A DNA stretch of 64,000 bases from Flammeovirgaceae bacterium UBA6059 (GCA_002435755.1 DIYH01000016.1:779-64778); one strand, 5' to 3'; positions 18,155 to 27,240 are shown, numbered from the stretch's first letter. Made by a program: numbers and translations. The notes: generated by a model not told the origin, from the letters alone.

Positions 18155-18186
18155 AAGGCGACTACTATGGTAGTTGCCTTTTTTTA
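18155..18186 (+). terminator. Rho-independent terminator after the histone H1-like gene
   Basis: AAGGCGACTAC and GTAGTTGCCTT pair as an 11-bp stem with one G-T wobble, followed by T6. The T tract runs into the 3' end of the convergent dapA gene (stop at 18184), so transcription from both sides meets here. Confidence 0.8.
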
Positions 18187-19068
18187 TGCCTTGAGTTGTG
18201 CGACCGCCTGTTCAGCTCTTGCTTTGAGCCCATCAGAAATTGGGAAAAGAGGTAACCTCAGGTGCTCTTCAGTGACCTTAAGAAGCTTGAGCACATATTT
18301 CAGACCAGCAGGGTTGCCTTCTTCTGATAGTATAGCACCCATTTCGGCCAAGGAAAGATGCAACACCCTGGCCTTTTGATAGTCACCATTCAATGCTGCG
18401 CTTACCATATTACTAAAGTGCCCGGGATACGCATTAGCCATTACAGAAATGACTCCCTCCGCGCCAATAGCCATCATGGGTAGGGTGTCCATATCATTGC
18501 CGGAAATGACCAGAAAATCTGGTGGCTTGTTTAATAGAATCTGGTCAAATTGATTGAAGTTGCCTGAGGCCTCCTTAATGGCAATGATATTCTTATGTTC
18601 AGCCAGTTTGAGCGTCGTAGAAGCGTCCATGTTTACTGACGTACGCGCAGGTACATTATAGAGTATGACCGGTACAGGAGATCGGTCCGCAATATTCTTG
18701 AAGTGTACTTCAAGACCCTTTTGACTTGGTTTATTGTAGTAGGGTGTTACACTCAGTATAGCATCGACCTCTCTGAACAGCGATTCTGATAGATATTCGG
18801 TAAGCTCGGCTGTATCGTTCCCTCCAGCTCCGTAGACTACCGGTAGCCTGCCATTATTGGTAGCAAGGACCTTATCCAGCACATCAGACTTTTCTTTTAA
18901 TGATAGAGTAGGAGACTCAGCGGTAGTGCCCATAACTACCAGGTAGTCAACCCCACCATCAATACAGTGATTGACCAACCTCTCTAGCGCCGGATAATCA
19001 ATCTCACCTGAAGTACCAAAGGGTGTAGCTAGTGCAACACCGGTTCCTTTAAAATCTTTATTCGTCAA
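18184..19068 (-). CDS. dapA: 4-hydroxy-tetrahydrodipicolinate synthase
   Basis: A 294-residue DapA, condensing pyruvate with aspartate semialdehyde on the way to diaminopimelate and lysine. The Schiff-base lysine is Lys165 in A-I-K-E-A-S-G, and the catalytic tyrosine is Tyr137 in I-L-Y-N-V-P-A-R-T. The pyruvate loop is G-T-T-A-E-S-P-T-L. It overlaps the DUF6913 gene upstream by 4 bp and is the last gene of the minus-strand run beginning at the ECF sigma factor. Confidence 0.97.
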   Translation of the reverse strand: MTNKDFKGTGVALATPFGTSGEIDYPALERLVNHCIDGGVDYLVVMGTTAESPTLSLKEKSDVLDKVLATNNGRLPVVYGAGGNDTAELTEYLSESLFREVDAILSVTPYYNKPSQKGLEVHFKNIADRSPVPVILYNVPARTSVNMDASTTLKLAEHKNIIAIKEASGNFNQFDQILLNKPPDFLVISGNDMDTLPMMAIGAEGVISVMANAYPGHFSNMVSAALNGDYQKARVLHLSLAEMGAILSEEGNPAGLKYVLKLLKVTEEHLRLPLFPISDGLKARAEQAVAQLKA

Positions 19069-19580
19069 CGTAGCTGTCTTAAATACTTACAAATATCCAT
19101 CATCTTGAAGGATATGTCATTGGTTTCGGCCGGTTTGATCATCATCTCAAATAGTCCACTGGACCTTTCGTTATGGATCCCAATACGACAGAGTGCAACA
19201 GATTTGAGAAGTATATTTTGAACAAGAGGTCCTGGTTCTTCATCAAGACATAGTAAATAATCGAATTTACTTTGACAAAATTCCGTCACTTTGTCATTTT
19301 TCCATTTTCCAAAAGGACTGATCTGATGCTCACCTATGACCTTTCCGCTTTTGTCAGTTTCAAAACCTGATCTATCTACTATCGAAATAGAAACGGCCTT
19401 TTTGTTATCCCGTGTAAACTCAGCTATCAATTCATTGACAGCCGATGATTTTGCTTTACTCGGATAGCTATAGATGATGCCGATTTGGTTGGCTTGTTCA
19501 TAGCCGATGCTTTCTCTCTTCGGCTGTTTTTTCCGAGACAACCAATTATTTGTTAACCCAGTGATCGAATGGCTAATCAT
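19065..19580 (-). CDS. DUF6913-like protein
   Basis: A 171-residue protein of unknown function that I recognise as the small protein commonly placed between ligA and dapA in Bacteroidota. It has no signal peptide or membrane helix. The opening is basic and polar (S-R-K-K-Q-P-K-R-E-S), the middle has an alternating strand-helix pattern with I-G-I-I-Y-S-Y-P and F-D-Y-L-L-C-L-D-E-E, and it ends R-I-G-I-H-N-E-R-S-S-G-L-F-E-M-M-I. It overlaps both neighbours by 4-8 bp, so translation is probably coupled. No function should be inferred beyond linkage to DNA repair and lysine synthesis genes. Confidence 0.75.
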   Translation of the reverse strand: MISHSITGLTNNWLSRKKQPKRESIGYEQANQIGIIYSYPSKAKSSAVNELIAEFTRDNKKAVSISIVDRSGFETDKSGKVIGEHQISPFGKWKNDKVTEFCQSKFDYLLCLDEEPGPLVQNILLKSVALCRIGIHNERSSGLFEMMIKPAETNDISFKMMDICKYLRQLR

Positions 19581-21633
19581 TATGGGAAATCATTGATTCG
19601 AACTCTTCAATTGAAAGAATACGAATGTCCAACTTTTCTGCCTTTTCCAGCTTCGCAGGCCCCATTTTATTGCCGGCTAACAGGAAATCCAGTTTAGCAG
19701 AGACGCTCGACACTATTTTTCCACCGTGCGACTTGACCAATGCCTTGAGATCATCTCTACCATAATTCTCAAAAACTCCTGACACAACAAAAGACTTTCC
19801 ATCCAATGCATCACTTGCCGGTTGATTCTTAGTTTCTTCGACTGCCAATTTTAAACCATAAGTGCCCAGGGACGCTGTGATGGTAAGGTTATCCTCCGAA
19901 CTAAAATAGTCAATGACACTTTCTGCAATTCGATCACCTATTTCCGGGGCTTCAATTAGAGCTTCGTGCGAAGCTTCCTTTAAGCACTCAATAGTTTGAA
20001 AATGTTCAGTGAGCTTTTCTGCTACAGTACGTCCAACGTACCTTATGCCAAGTCCGAATAGTACATTAGCAAATGGCATTGATTTGGATCGTTCTATAGA
20101 ATCGATAATGTTCTGTGCGGATTTCTCTTTGAGTGAACGTGACTTGACCTCACCGGTCGCTTGGTTCTCTACTTCTAGTTTTAGGCCATTGAGCTGTTCG
20201 AATGTAAGCTTATATAGATCGGCAGCATTTTGGATGAGTCCATTGGACAATAGGCCTTTAATTGTTTCGGGACCCAGTGATTCAATGTTCATCGCATTTC
20301 TACTGATAAAATGCTCGATTCTGCCCTGTACCTGTGGCGGACAATTCTGACTGTTTGGACAATAGTGAACGGCTTCTCCCTCGATCCTGATAAGTGGTGT
20401 ACCACATGCAGGACATTTGGCTATATACCTAATAGGTTGGGCATCTTGTTTTCGTTGAGTATCATCTACTCCGGTCACTTTTGGAATGATTTCGCCACCT
20501 TTTTCGACATAGACCGAGTCTCCATGGTGAAGATCAAGTCTTTCGATTTCGTTAGCGTTATGCAGTGATGCTCTTTTCACGGTAGTGCCGGCTAGAAGTA
20601 CTGGTTCCAGCTCAGCCACGGGTGTGATCGCTCCTGTACGACCTACCTGATAGGTCACGCTATTGAGTCTTGTCAGGGCATTCTCCGCTTTGTATTTGAA
20701 TGCTATGGCCCAACGTGGACTTTTAGCAGTAAATCCGAGTTCCTCCTGCTGGTCAAGCCTGTTGACCTTAATGACAATGCCATCTGTATCCAATGGAAGT
20801 TCCTGGCGCTTTATCTCCCAAGATGAGATATAAGTTAGTACCTCATCAATGGTATTGCAGGCCTGGTATGTAGGAGAGACGTTGAAACCCCAATCTTCGA
20901 GCTTTTTGATAGATGCCTGATGGGTAGGATACTCTAAATCTTCACCCATTAGGGAGTAGAGAAAGCAATCGAGCTTACGGGACGCTACTATGCTTGAGTC
21001 TTGCATCTTCAAAGTACCGGATGCGGTATTGCGCGGATTGGCAAGAAGCTCTTCACCATTTTCAGCCCTGCTCTTGTTAAGGTTTGAAAAAACTGACCTT
21101 GGCATAAACACCTCACCGCGAACCTCGAAAATAGAAGGCAGGTCATCCTTAGCTATCTTCAACGGAAGCGACCTAATGGTCCTTGCATTAGCTGTGATAT
21201 CATCTCCTTTGGTGCCGTCACCTCTGGTTACAGCTCGTGTGAGCAAACCGTTCTCGTAGGTAAGGCTAATGGCCACACCATCAAACTTCAGCTCGCATAG
21301 ATATTCGTATTCCGAGGTGTCGAGAAGCTTGGTCACACGGCCATCAAAGTCTCTTAGCTCCTCTTCCGAGTAGGTGTTACTTAGTGACAGCATCGGATAG
21401 CGATGTACGACTGTGTCAAAAGATTTGGTAATGGTACCACCTACACGCTGGGTGGGGCTATCTGCCGCTTTGAATTCAGGATGTTCTTCCTCAAGAGTGA
21501 TTAGTTTACTTAGCAGCTGATCAAATTCATAGTCACTGATCTCTGATTTACTTTGCTGGTAATAAAGGTCGTTATGATAGTCGATCTCTTTCGCCAGTCT
21601 TTCGATTTCTCGTTTAGCTTCTGCTTTATCCAT
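19573..21633 (-). CDS. ligA: NAD-dependent DNA ligase
   Basis: A 686-residue LigA, sealing nicks with NAD+ during replication and repair. The adenylated lysine is Lys116 in C-E-L-K-F-D-G. Domains in order: Ia/adenylation (1-320), OB-fold (R-T-G-A-I-T-P-V-A at about 333), a zinc finger with C-x2-C spacing (C-P-A-C-G-T near 415), helix-hairpin-helix repeats (about 500-580) and a C-terminal BRCT domain (about 605-686). Length is normal. The stop overlaps the downstream DUF6913 gene. Confidence 0.98.
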   Translation of the reverse strand: MDKAEAKREIERLAKEIDYHNDLYYQQSKSEISDYEFDQLLSKLITLEEEHPEFKAADSPTQRVGGTITKSFDTVVHRYPMLSLSNTYSEEELRDFDGRVTKLLDTSEYEYLCELKFDGVAISLTYENGLLTRAVTRGDGTKGDDITANARTIRSLPLKIAKDDLPSIFEVRGEVFMPRSVFSNLNKSRAENGEELLANPRNTASGTLKMQDSSIVASRKLDCFLYSLMGEDLEYPTHQASIKKLEDWGFNVSPTYQACNTIDEVLTYISSWEIKRQELPLDTDGIVIKVNRLDQQEELGFTAKSPRWAIAFKYKAENALTRLNSVTYQVGRTGAITPVAELEPVLLAGTTVKRASLHNANEIERLDLHHGDSVYVEKGGEIIPKVTGVDDTQRKQDAQPIRYIAKCPACGTPLIRIEGEAVHYCPNSQNCPPQVQGRIEHFISRNAMNIESLGPETIKGLLSNGLIQNAADLYKLTFEQLNGLKLEVENQATGEVKSRSLKEKSAQNIIDSIERSKSMPFANVLFGLGIRYVGRTVAEKLTEHFQTIECLKEASHEALIEAPEIGDRIAESVIDYFSSEDNLTITASLGTYGLKLAVEETKNQPASDALDGKSFVVSGVFENYGRDDLKALVKSHGGKIVSSVSAKLDFLLAGNKMGPAKLEKAEKLDIRILSIEEFESMISHND

Positions 21634-21660
21634 GGACTTTTATTTTGGTTGATTGCTCCA

Positions 21661-21861
21661 TCAACCTTCAGCCTTCATCGATTTATCAAGTTCACTCTCC
21701 ACTTTTTTAAGTCTTTCTTCGCAAAACTTAGTCAGTTCATTGGCGCGTTTGACCAGGTCTGAGAGATCATCGATATCAACCTCATTGTTTTCGACCCTGT
21801 CCATAATACCCTGCAGCTCCTCTAGAGCACTACTGTAAGTCAGCGTTTTTTTCTTGGCCAT
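21661..21861 (-). CDS. xseB: Exodeoxyribonuclease VII small subunit
   Basis: A 66-residue XseB, the helical small subunit of exonuclease VII, which trims single-stranded DNA from both ends. The motif L-E-E-L-Q-G-I-M-D-R-V-E-N-N-E-V-D and a following helical region with L-T-K-F-C-E-E-R-L identify it. The start overlaps the last 32 bp of xseA in another frame, consistent with coupled synthesis of the two subunits. Confidence 0.94.
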   Translation of the reverse strand: MAKKKTLTYSSALEELQGIMDRVENNEVDIDDLSDLVKRANELTKFCEERLKKVESELDKSMKAEG

Positions 21862-23152
21862 CTCTTTTTATCTCCTTAGCGAAACTACTTACAATCCTTG
21901 ATTTATTGGTAATGGTGATCAGTTCTTGACCGGGCTTTAACGCCCCTTCTTTCTGTATCAGGCGCCCATTTGCCAAGGTGATGCTAAATCCTTTATCAAG
22001 AATAAGCTGTGGGTCAGAGAGTCGTATGCTTTGACTGATGAGGTGGAGTTTGGATTGATGCCGGTCGATTAGCTGGTGGATTCCATTTGGAAGCTGTTCT
22101 TTGTTTGATAACAGTCTCTGTCTGGAGAATTTTAAGGTGTGTCTTACGGAGCTGTGAAGTTGCTGGTTCATGGACTTCAAGTCTGCACTTCGCTTGCTAA
22201 TCTCATGTCTTGCACTAAATGAAAGTGATTGTTTGATACCCTGTAGTTCATATTGTGCTTCTTGCAATCGCTGATAAGCATTTTGCGCTATCTGATAACT
22301 TATTCCTGCTATGAGGTCATCAAAGCTTTTCAAGGCAGTTATCAAGAATTCTGCAACTGCGGTAGGTGTTTTGAGTGATGTGTGTGCCACCATATCGGCT
22401 ATGGTATGATCTCGCTCGTGTCCTATGCCTGCAACTACCGGAATGGGGTACTGAGCAATATGGCTGCATAGTTCATAATCATCGAAGGTATCTAGGTCAA
22501 TTTGGGCCCCACCACCTCTAACTATAACCACTAGATCAAAAGAATATTGGTGGGCTTCCAACAACGCTTGAGTCACCGATGTAGCTGCTTGCTCCCCCTG
22601 CAGTGTGGCTTTGAATAAAGTCGTTTCGAACTGATATGGACTCTTTTCCAACTGGTCCATGAAATCACCATATCCCGCCGCTGTAGGAGAACTTACTACC
22701 GCTATGCGCTGTGGAACTTGTGGCAATTGGAGGGATTTGTTAAAATCGAAAATACCATCACTCTGGAGTTGGGCTATCGTCTCTTGTTTTTTACGTTCTC
22801 GCTCGCCCAACGTGTATTTCGGATCAATGTCCCTTATGTTGAGATTGAGTCCATATAGCTCATGATAGCTCACCTGGATATTGGCAAGAATACTCATGCC
22901 TTGCTTGAGTGGACTACCTGTGATAGCTTCAAACCAACCATTGAGGTTCCGGTAGGTATAGGACCATATGGTGGCCCTGAATTTGGCGACCAGCCCTTCA
23001 TGCTCCTTTTGTACTAACTCTAGGTAGCAATGCCCCTTTTGCGTTACTCGTATTTCTCCGATTTCGGCCACTACCCAGTAGGAAGGATCGAGCGTACGGC
23101 TCAGGGTGTTTTTGATATGTTGGTTGAGTTCGAGAAGCGATATGGGCTCCAT
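21830..23152 (-). CDS. xseA: Exodeoxyribonuclease VII large subunit
   Basis: A 440-residue XseA. It has an N-terminal OB-fold (about 20-105), the catalytic domain with V-V-I-V-R-G-G-G-A near 210 and G-I-G-H-E-R-D-H-T near 240, and a long coiled-coil C-terminal region (about 280-370). The E. coli enzyme is slightly longer. It lies 10 bp after the outer-membrane protein gene and overlaps xseB. Confidence 0.97.
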   Translation of the reverse strand: MEPISLLELNQHIKNTLSRTLDPSYWVVAEIGEIRVTQKGHCYLELVQKEHEGLVAKFRATIWSYTYRNLNGWFEAITGSPLKQGMSILANIQVSYHELYGLNLNIRDIDPKYTLGERERKKQETIAQLQSDGIFDFNKSLQLPQVPQRIAVVSSPTAAGYGDFMDQLEKSPYQFETTLFKATLQGEQAATSVTQALLEAHQYSFDLVVIVRGGGAQIDLDTFDDYELCSHIAQYPIPVVAGIGHERDHTIADMVAHTSLKTPTAVAEFLITALKSFDDLIAGISYQIAQNAYQRLQEAQYELQGIKQSLSFSARHEISKRSADLKSMNQQLHSSVRHTLKFSRQRLLSNKEQLPNGIHQLIDRHQSKLHLISQSIRLSDPQLILDKGFSITLANGRLIQKEGALKPGQELITITNKSRIVSSFAKEIKRDGQEKNADLQ

Positions 23153-23162
23153 GAGCTAAGGC

Positions 23163-24206
23163 TTAATTGCCAAAGGTATAACTTAAACCCACACTTAGAT
23201 AACCTGTGTTTTCGAGATCAAGTGATTCACCTGGTAGGGCCACCGGGATATTGTAAGTGTAACTTAACAAAAGGCTAAACTGGTTGATATATAGACTGAC
23301 CGGTAGGGTAAAGTAGTAATTCATGATGCCAAAAGCTTCTGTGGTTTCTTCTGTATAGAGGAAGTCATAGATGCGGTCGTATTGTGCCTGGTTGAGGTTG
23401 AGGTTTTCAGCATTCTTCAATACAAAAATAGCCAGGGCCTGTTGTCTTGTCAGTACTCCATTATCCACCATCTGCCGGATCCTTCTTTCATCGACATTCG
23501 CTAACGCAACGGTCCTTCGTACCCTTTCATTGTCGTTGAACCTGATGTTGATGATAGCCTGATTGCCAAGTAAGATAGAGGCTGTTGGCATAATGACTAT
23601 ACGGGTAAAAATGGATTGCTTCGGTTTGAGATTGAAATAGCCAGAGAGGCCAGGAGTGAGGCGATGTGCCGAGACCTCACCAAACCAGTAGGAGTAGTTG
23701 ATATTGGCACTTAGGTATTTTTTGGTCCATGAGAACCCACCGATGAGACTATTGGTGATTGATGATTCCGCTCCATTGAAAAAACTACGGTCGTAGGAGA
23801 CATTGTACGACCATGATTCATTGAGCAATCCAAGGTAGCCGATGGTAGCCACCGTCAGGTGATACTGAGGGTCAAATTCACTATTCCAAAAGCCGCTTAA
23901 GTCTGCATAAGCTCCGGATTTATGATAATAGCTAACGCCTGGTGAAATACCATACTGATTGACACCAAAATCTCTCCCGGCCGTGGTGACTTGCCCATTA
24001 TATCCAAGTCGGATGTTCACGGTTGACTTGATGGGCTCGTAGGTGAGCAGATTGTCTATCAAACTAAACAATGATAGTGAGTCCATCGCCTCCAACTCGG
24101 CCAGCAAAGCTTCTTCCTCTTCGGTGAAGATAAGTGAATCTAAAGGTTGAGCTGAACCAGAGAGAGAAATGGACAGGATTAGCGTGGTTATGGCAATCCA
24201 TTTCAA
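23163..24206 (-). CDS. Putative outer-membrane beta-barrel protein
   Basis: A 347-residue protein with a signal peptide ending near G-S-A-Q (about residue 20). After an acidic Leu/Asp/Glu-rich stretch (25-50), the sequence alternates hydrophobic and polar residues with many Tyr and Asn, and ends in an aromatic-rich strand finishing F-G-N, as expected of an outer-membrane barrel. I do not recognise a named family. It follows the Spy-like gene by 20 bp, so the sigma-factor module may control it; it would then be an envelope-stress or surface protein. Confidence 0.65.
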   Translation of the reverse strand: MKWIAITTLILSISLSGSAQPLDSLIFTEEEEALLAELEAMDSLSLFSLIDNLLTYEPIKSTVNIRLGYNGQVTTAGRDFGVNQYGISPGVSYYHKSGAYADLSGFWNSEFDPQYHLTVATIGYLGLLNESWSYNVSYDRSFFNGAESSITNSLIGGFSWTKKYLSANINYSYWFGEVSAHRLTPGLSGYFNLKPKQSIFTRIVIMPTASILLGNQAIINIRFNDNERVRRTVALANVDERRIRQMVDNGVLTRQQALAIFVLKNAENLNLNQAQYDRIYDFLYTEETTEAFGIMNYYFTLPVSLYINQFSLLLSYTYNIPVALPGESLDLENTGYLSVGLSYTFGN

Positions 24207-24226
24207 GGTGAATAGGTTTTGGTGGA

Positions 24227-24721
24227 TCAGTTTCTCTGTTGATTTAATCTATCATTGTTGCGTTGACGGACGCGCTCCATTTGTTGACGCTCTTGTATTT
24301 TTCTAAGTATCATTCGTCTGAAGTCATCTTCTGCTTTGCGTAGCTGCACTAGTTGTCTTGAGCTTATGACTTGAAGAAGTCTGTCTGAGTAGGTCTTTTC
24401 AAGGTTGAGTTCCTGTTGCTTCACTTCCATGCCCATCGCGATCAATTGCTGATTTTCCTCCTCAGTTGCCTTACTGGGATCATGATTGCGTTTCGCTCTA
24501 ACAAAATCTCGTCTTATCGCAGCACGTTCCTGGCTAAACTCCTTGTAGAGCGGCCAAAATCGTTCGGCCTGATCAGGTGAGAGGCCTAACCTTTCTGTTA
24601 TAAGACCGATCTTAGCACTCTCTATTCTTTTCATGTTTGCTCCATCCTGGGCGTAGGTAACTGTCGCCACCAGTATACTCAGCATTACAGCATACAGTTT
24701 TTTTATCTCTCTCGTTTTCAT
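24227..24721 (-). CDS. Spy/CpxP-like periplasmic helical protein
   Basis: A 164-residue protein with a signal peptide ending near V-T-Y-A-Q (about residue 25), then an all-helical, highly charged domain. R-L-G-L-S-P-D-Q-A-E-R-F-W-P-L-Y-K-E-F is the LTxxQ-like motif found in Spy, CpxP and the ECF-linked Bacteroidota proteins. The C-terminus is very rich in Arg, Gln and Asn. It starts inside the 3' end of the anti-sigma-like gene (4-bp overlap). A periplasmic sensor or chaperone role in the sigma circuit is likely but inferred. Confidence 0.75.
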   Translation of the reverse strand: MKTREIKKLYAVMLSILVATVTYAQDGANMKRIESAKIGLITERLGLSPDQAERFWPLYKEFSQERAAIRRDFVRAKRNHDPSKATEEENQQLIAMGMEVKQQELNLEKTYSDRLLQVISSRQLVQLRKAEDDFRRMILRKIQERQQMERVRQRNNDRLNQQRN

Positions 24722-25137
24722 AACAATACGTCGTAATTCTCTAACAATAATTCCATGTCCTCCTCGCTCAAATTATCTCCGAACAGATCTGCTTCACTAT
24801 CCTCGAAGAGCATCTCTGGTTGGTCGACCATGTCCAGTAACTCTGTCGTACTGACTTCAGAGTATTCAAGATAAGCGACCAATTCTTCTGTAGATACTTC
24901 AGCAAGTAGCTCATCAGGTCCAACCTGCTCTCCATTGGGAAGTAGGATAAATACCACTATCGCAATGATCATTGCCGGTATAGCTGCCCATCTGATCGCG
25001 GGTATTTCCCAGATCCTAGTCTTGCTACCGGAATCGACAGCCCGTGATTGGATCAAGCCCGGCAGTTCTTCGAAGTAGCCTTCTGGTGCCTTAAAAGGTT
25101 GTTCCTTTTTGAGATCGTTGAGGTCTATCTTTTTCAT
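24718..25137 (-). CDS. Putative anti-sigma factor, single-pass membrane protein
   Basis: A 139-residue protein with a polar N-terminus containing P-F-K-A-P-E-G-Y-F-E-E-L-P, a single transmembrane segment at about 50-68 ending L-L-P-N-G, and a strongly acidic outer part. The P-E-G-Y-F-x-x-L-P sequence is typical of proteins that follow ECF sigma genes in Bacteroidota. It has no zinc-binding anti-sigma motif that I can see. By position (33 bp after the sigma gene) it should hold the sigma factor at the membrane. Confidence 0.65.
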   Translation of the reverse strand: MKKIDLNDLKKEQPFKAPEGYFEELPGLIQSRAVDSGSKTRIWEIPAIRWAAIPAMIIAIVVFILLPNGEQVGPDELLAEVSTEELVAYLEYSEVSTTELLDMVDQPEMLFEDSEADLFGDNLSEEDMELLLENYDVLL

Positions 25138-25170
25138 TTTGCTCCTTTGACTATCAATTGCGACAATGGT

Positions 25171-25710
25171 TTAATGTGTTTTTATATAAGCTTCAATTTT
25201 TTTCGTGGCATGATGATAACTTGCCTTTAGAGCGCCAACGGAAGTGTCTGTGATTAGTGCAATCTCGTCAAACTTCATTTCATCATAGTACTTCATATTG
25301 AATACTAGTCGTTGTTTATCAGGTAATGTCAATAGTGCCTTCTGAAGTTTAAGCTGGATTTCATCTCCTGAAAGGTCGGCTTGTTGATCAAGCTTTCCGA
25401 CCAATTCAGTTTTCAGATCATGAATTGGCATGAAGAACCGACGTTTCTTCTTTTTTAAAAAGCTGAGACATTCATTGGTAGCGATCCTGTAGATCCATGT
25501 GTATAGCCTCGCATCTTCCCTGAACCGGTCGATGTGCTTGTAGACTTTTAGAAATGTCTCCTGCACGAGATCATCTGTATCGTCATGATCTATTACCATT
25601 TTACGCACATGATGGTATATCCTTTCCTGGTAAGCTCTCACTAACTGATTGAACGCAAAGTTGCGTGTCTCAGGATCTTTGAGTTTCTCAAGGAGTTCTA
25701 ATTCTTCCAA
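25171..25710 (-). CDS. ECF RNA polymerase sigma factor
   Basis: A 179-residue sigma-70 family ECF factor. Region 2 contains D-D-L-V-Q-E-T-F-L-K-V-Y (about 47-58) and Y-T-W-I-Y-R-I-A-T-N; region 4 has L-P-D-K-Q-R-L-V-F-N-M-K-Y-Y-D-E-M-K-F-D-E-I-A, followed by the helix-turn-helix. The only available start in frame is TTG (a stop lies just upstream), giving a normal N-terminus. It is the first gene of a nine-gene minus-strand run. The sigma, anti-sigma and Spy-like genes form the regulatory module. Confidence 0.93.
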   Translation of the reverse strand: MEELELLEKLKDPETRNFAFNQLVRAYQERIYHHVRKMVIDHDDTDDLVQETFLKVYKHIDRFREDARLYTWIYRIATNECLSFLKKKKRRFFMPIHDLKTELVGKLDQQADLSGDEIQLKLQKALLTLPDKQRLVFNMKYYDEMKFDEIALITDTSVGALKASYHHATKKIEAYIKTH

Positions 25711-25817
25711 TCAAATGGTTTTTCCGGGCCGGTACAAGCCTTGTTTTGGAGATTAGATGGTAGTTACGTCAGAAGGTTTAATTGAAAAAACAAAAACCAA
25801 ACTAATTTCTTCAGATG

Positions 25818-25837
25818 TTGTTACATTAATTACAAAC
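25818..25837 (+). promoter_or_regulatory. Imperfect palindrome ahead of the MarR gene
   Basis: TTGTTACATTAATTACAAAC ends 9 bp before the MarR start codon. The outer arms TTGTTA and TTACAA match at five of six positions. It shares the half-site GTTACAT with the palindrome upstream of the yceI-like gene at 637-656. Autorepression by the MarR protein is possible; the palindrome is weak. Confidence 0.3.
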
Positions 25838-25846
25838 GTAGCTAAT

Positions 25847-26305
25847 ATGTCTCTCGACGAAGATATAAGACAATCAAGTTGGAAGAGCGAATTCTCAAAG
25901 GTGGTCGTCAACCTTCTATTTACCTCCAACTGGGTCAACGAACGTCAGTTCCGGCTTTTTAAGCCTTTTGACCTCACTTTACCACAGTATAATGTACTTA
26001 GGATCTTGAGGGGTCAGTACCCTAATCCCTGTACGGTCAATCTGATCATAGAGCGCATGCTTGACCGCATGTCCAATGCTTCCAGAATAGTCGATAAACT
26101 GGAGAAAAAAGGATTGGTAATACGCTCTCAGTGCAAAGATGATCGTAGAGCTGTAGATGTCACTATATCTGCTAAAGGACTCGATCTACTCAGCCAGATC
26201 GATGAGTCTTTGGAGTCTTGGGAGGGTAATATCAGAAACCTGTCTGATGAGGAATGCGCACAGCTTAACAGCCTCCTGGATAAATTCAGGAAGCCGTCAG
26301 CTTGA
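25847..26305 (+). CDS. MarR family transcriptional regulator
   Basis: A 152-residue winged-helix MarR regulator. The N-terminal helix reads W-K-S-E-F-S-K-V-V-V-N-L, followed by the conserved F-D-L-T-L-P-Q-Y-N-V-L-R-I-L-R-G and the recognition region M-L-D-R-M-S-N-A-S-R-I-V-D-K-L-E-K-K-G-L-V. The wing is R-S-Q-C-K-D-D-R-R-A-V-D-V. I use the ATG at 25847 since the family begins M-S-L-x-E-D-I-x-Q; an upstream in-frame ATG at 25757 would add 30 residues without family similarity. It ends 2 bp from the convergent universal stress gene. Confidence 0.92.
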   Translation: MSLDEDIRQSSWKSEFSKVVVNLLFTSNWVNERQFRLFKPFDLTLPQYNVLRILRGQYPNPCTVNLIIERMLDRMSNASRIVDKLEKKGLVIRSQCKDDRRAVDVTISAKGLDLLSQIDESLESWEGNIRNLSDEECAQLNSLLDKFRKPSA

Positions 26306-26307
26306 TT

Positions 26308-27240
26308 TTAGAGTTCTTTTAAGTACTCGAGAATACCTGCGTTTTTGCCCTTTGGTCGTATGACAAAAAGGGGAATATCTGTGTCATACTGGATCATCTT
26401 CTCAGCGGCACTACCAATGAACAAGGCTGTGGTAGCTGTTCTGCCTTTTGCACCGATCATGATAGTATCCACATCCAGTTTCTTAGCTGTTTTGTAAATA
26501 GTGCCTATAATGTCATCGTTCTTGTCTTGGGTATAAATGTTTTTTACCTGTGAAAGATCGATATCAATATCACTAACAAACTGTTGATAGTCGCGTTTAG
26601 CATTCTGTTTCATAATATCAGAAAACTCGCTATAAGTCTTACCAGTATAATGATATCCTGCCGGAACGCTAAATACATTTTGCGTAATAATCTCAGGTTT
26701 ATGCTGACACTCTTTAGAAAGCGATGCAGCACATTCTAAGGCCATGTGGGCATGTAACGAGAAATCGATAGGCACTAACACTTTGTTTAGCCTGATATCA
26801 GACTTGCCCTCAGGTATGACCAGGAGTGAGCATGAGGCCCTACGCGCAAGACGATTGATGATCACTCCGCCAGTACCTGTAGAATTTGATTTCTTCCTTC
26901 CAACTACTACCAGGTCTGTGCCTTCTTTACTTACCTGACGCATTATTTCTTTTGTGGGCTGACCTTGGATCACTTCCAGGTCGACTTTGCCAATATCATT
27001 GCTATCGAATTCTTTCTCTATAGCTGTCCACAAAGATTGTCTCCGGTCCTTTAGAGCGTCTTCTACAAGATTGGGAAACTCCTTGATCAAGGTATCAGAA
27101 AGATTAGCTGTGCGGACCACATGGGTGAATAGAATGTGCTGCGTACCAGAAATCCTACTTATATGCTTAGCACTGCGGATCAGTTGTTGATCCATGGCAG
27201 TATTATCTAATCCAATTAATATTTTCTCAAATGTGCTCAT
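26308..27240 (-). CDS. Tandem universal stress protein
   Basis: A 310-residue protein with two UspA domains (about 1-150 and 155-300). The first has a good ATP loop, V-V-G-R-K-K-S-N-S-T-G-T-G-G-V-I; the second has I-G-A-K-G-R-T-A-T-T-A-L-F-I-G-S-A-A-E-K, the G-2x-G-9x-G-S/T pattern. Both suggest nucleotide binding. Such proteins are induced by starvation or oxidative stress. No operon partner is adjacent. Confidence 0.92.
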   Translation of the reverse strand: MSTFEKILIGLDNTAMDQQLIRSAKHISRISGTQHILFTHVVRTANLSDTLIKEFPNLVEDALKDRRQSLWTAIEKEFDSNDIGKVDLEVIQGQPTKEIMRQVSKEGTDLVVVGRKKSNSTGTGGVIINRLARRASCSLLVIPEGKSDIRLNKVLVPIDFSLHAHMALECAASLSKECQHKPEIITQNVFSVPAGYHYTGKTYSEFSDIMKQNAKRDYQQFVSDIDIDLSQVKNIYTQDKNDDIIGTIYKTAKKLDVDTIMIGAKGRTATTALFIGSAAEKMIQYDTDIPLFVIRPKGKNAGILEYLKEL

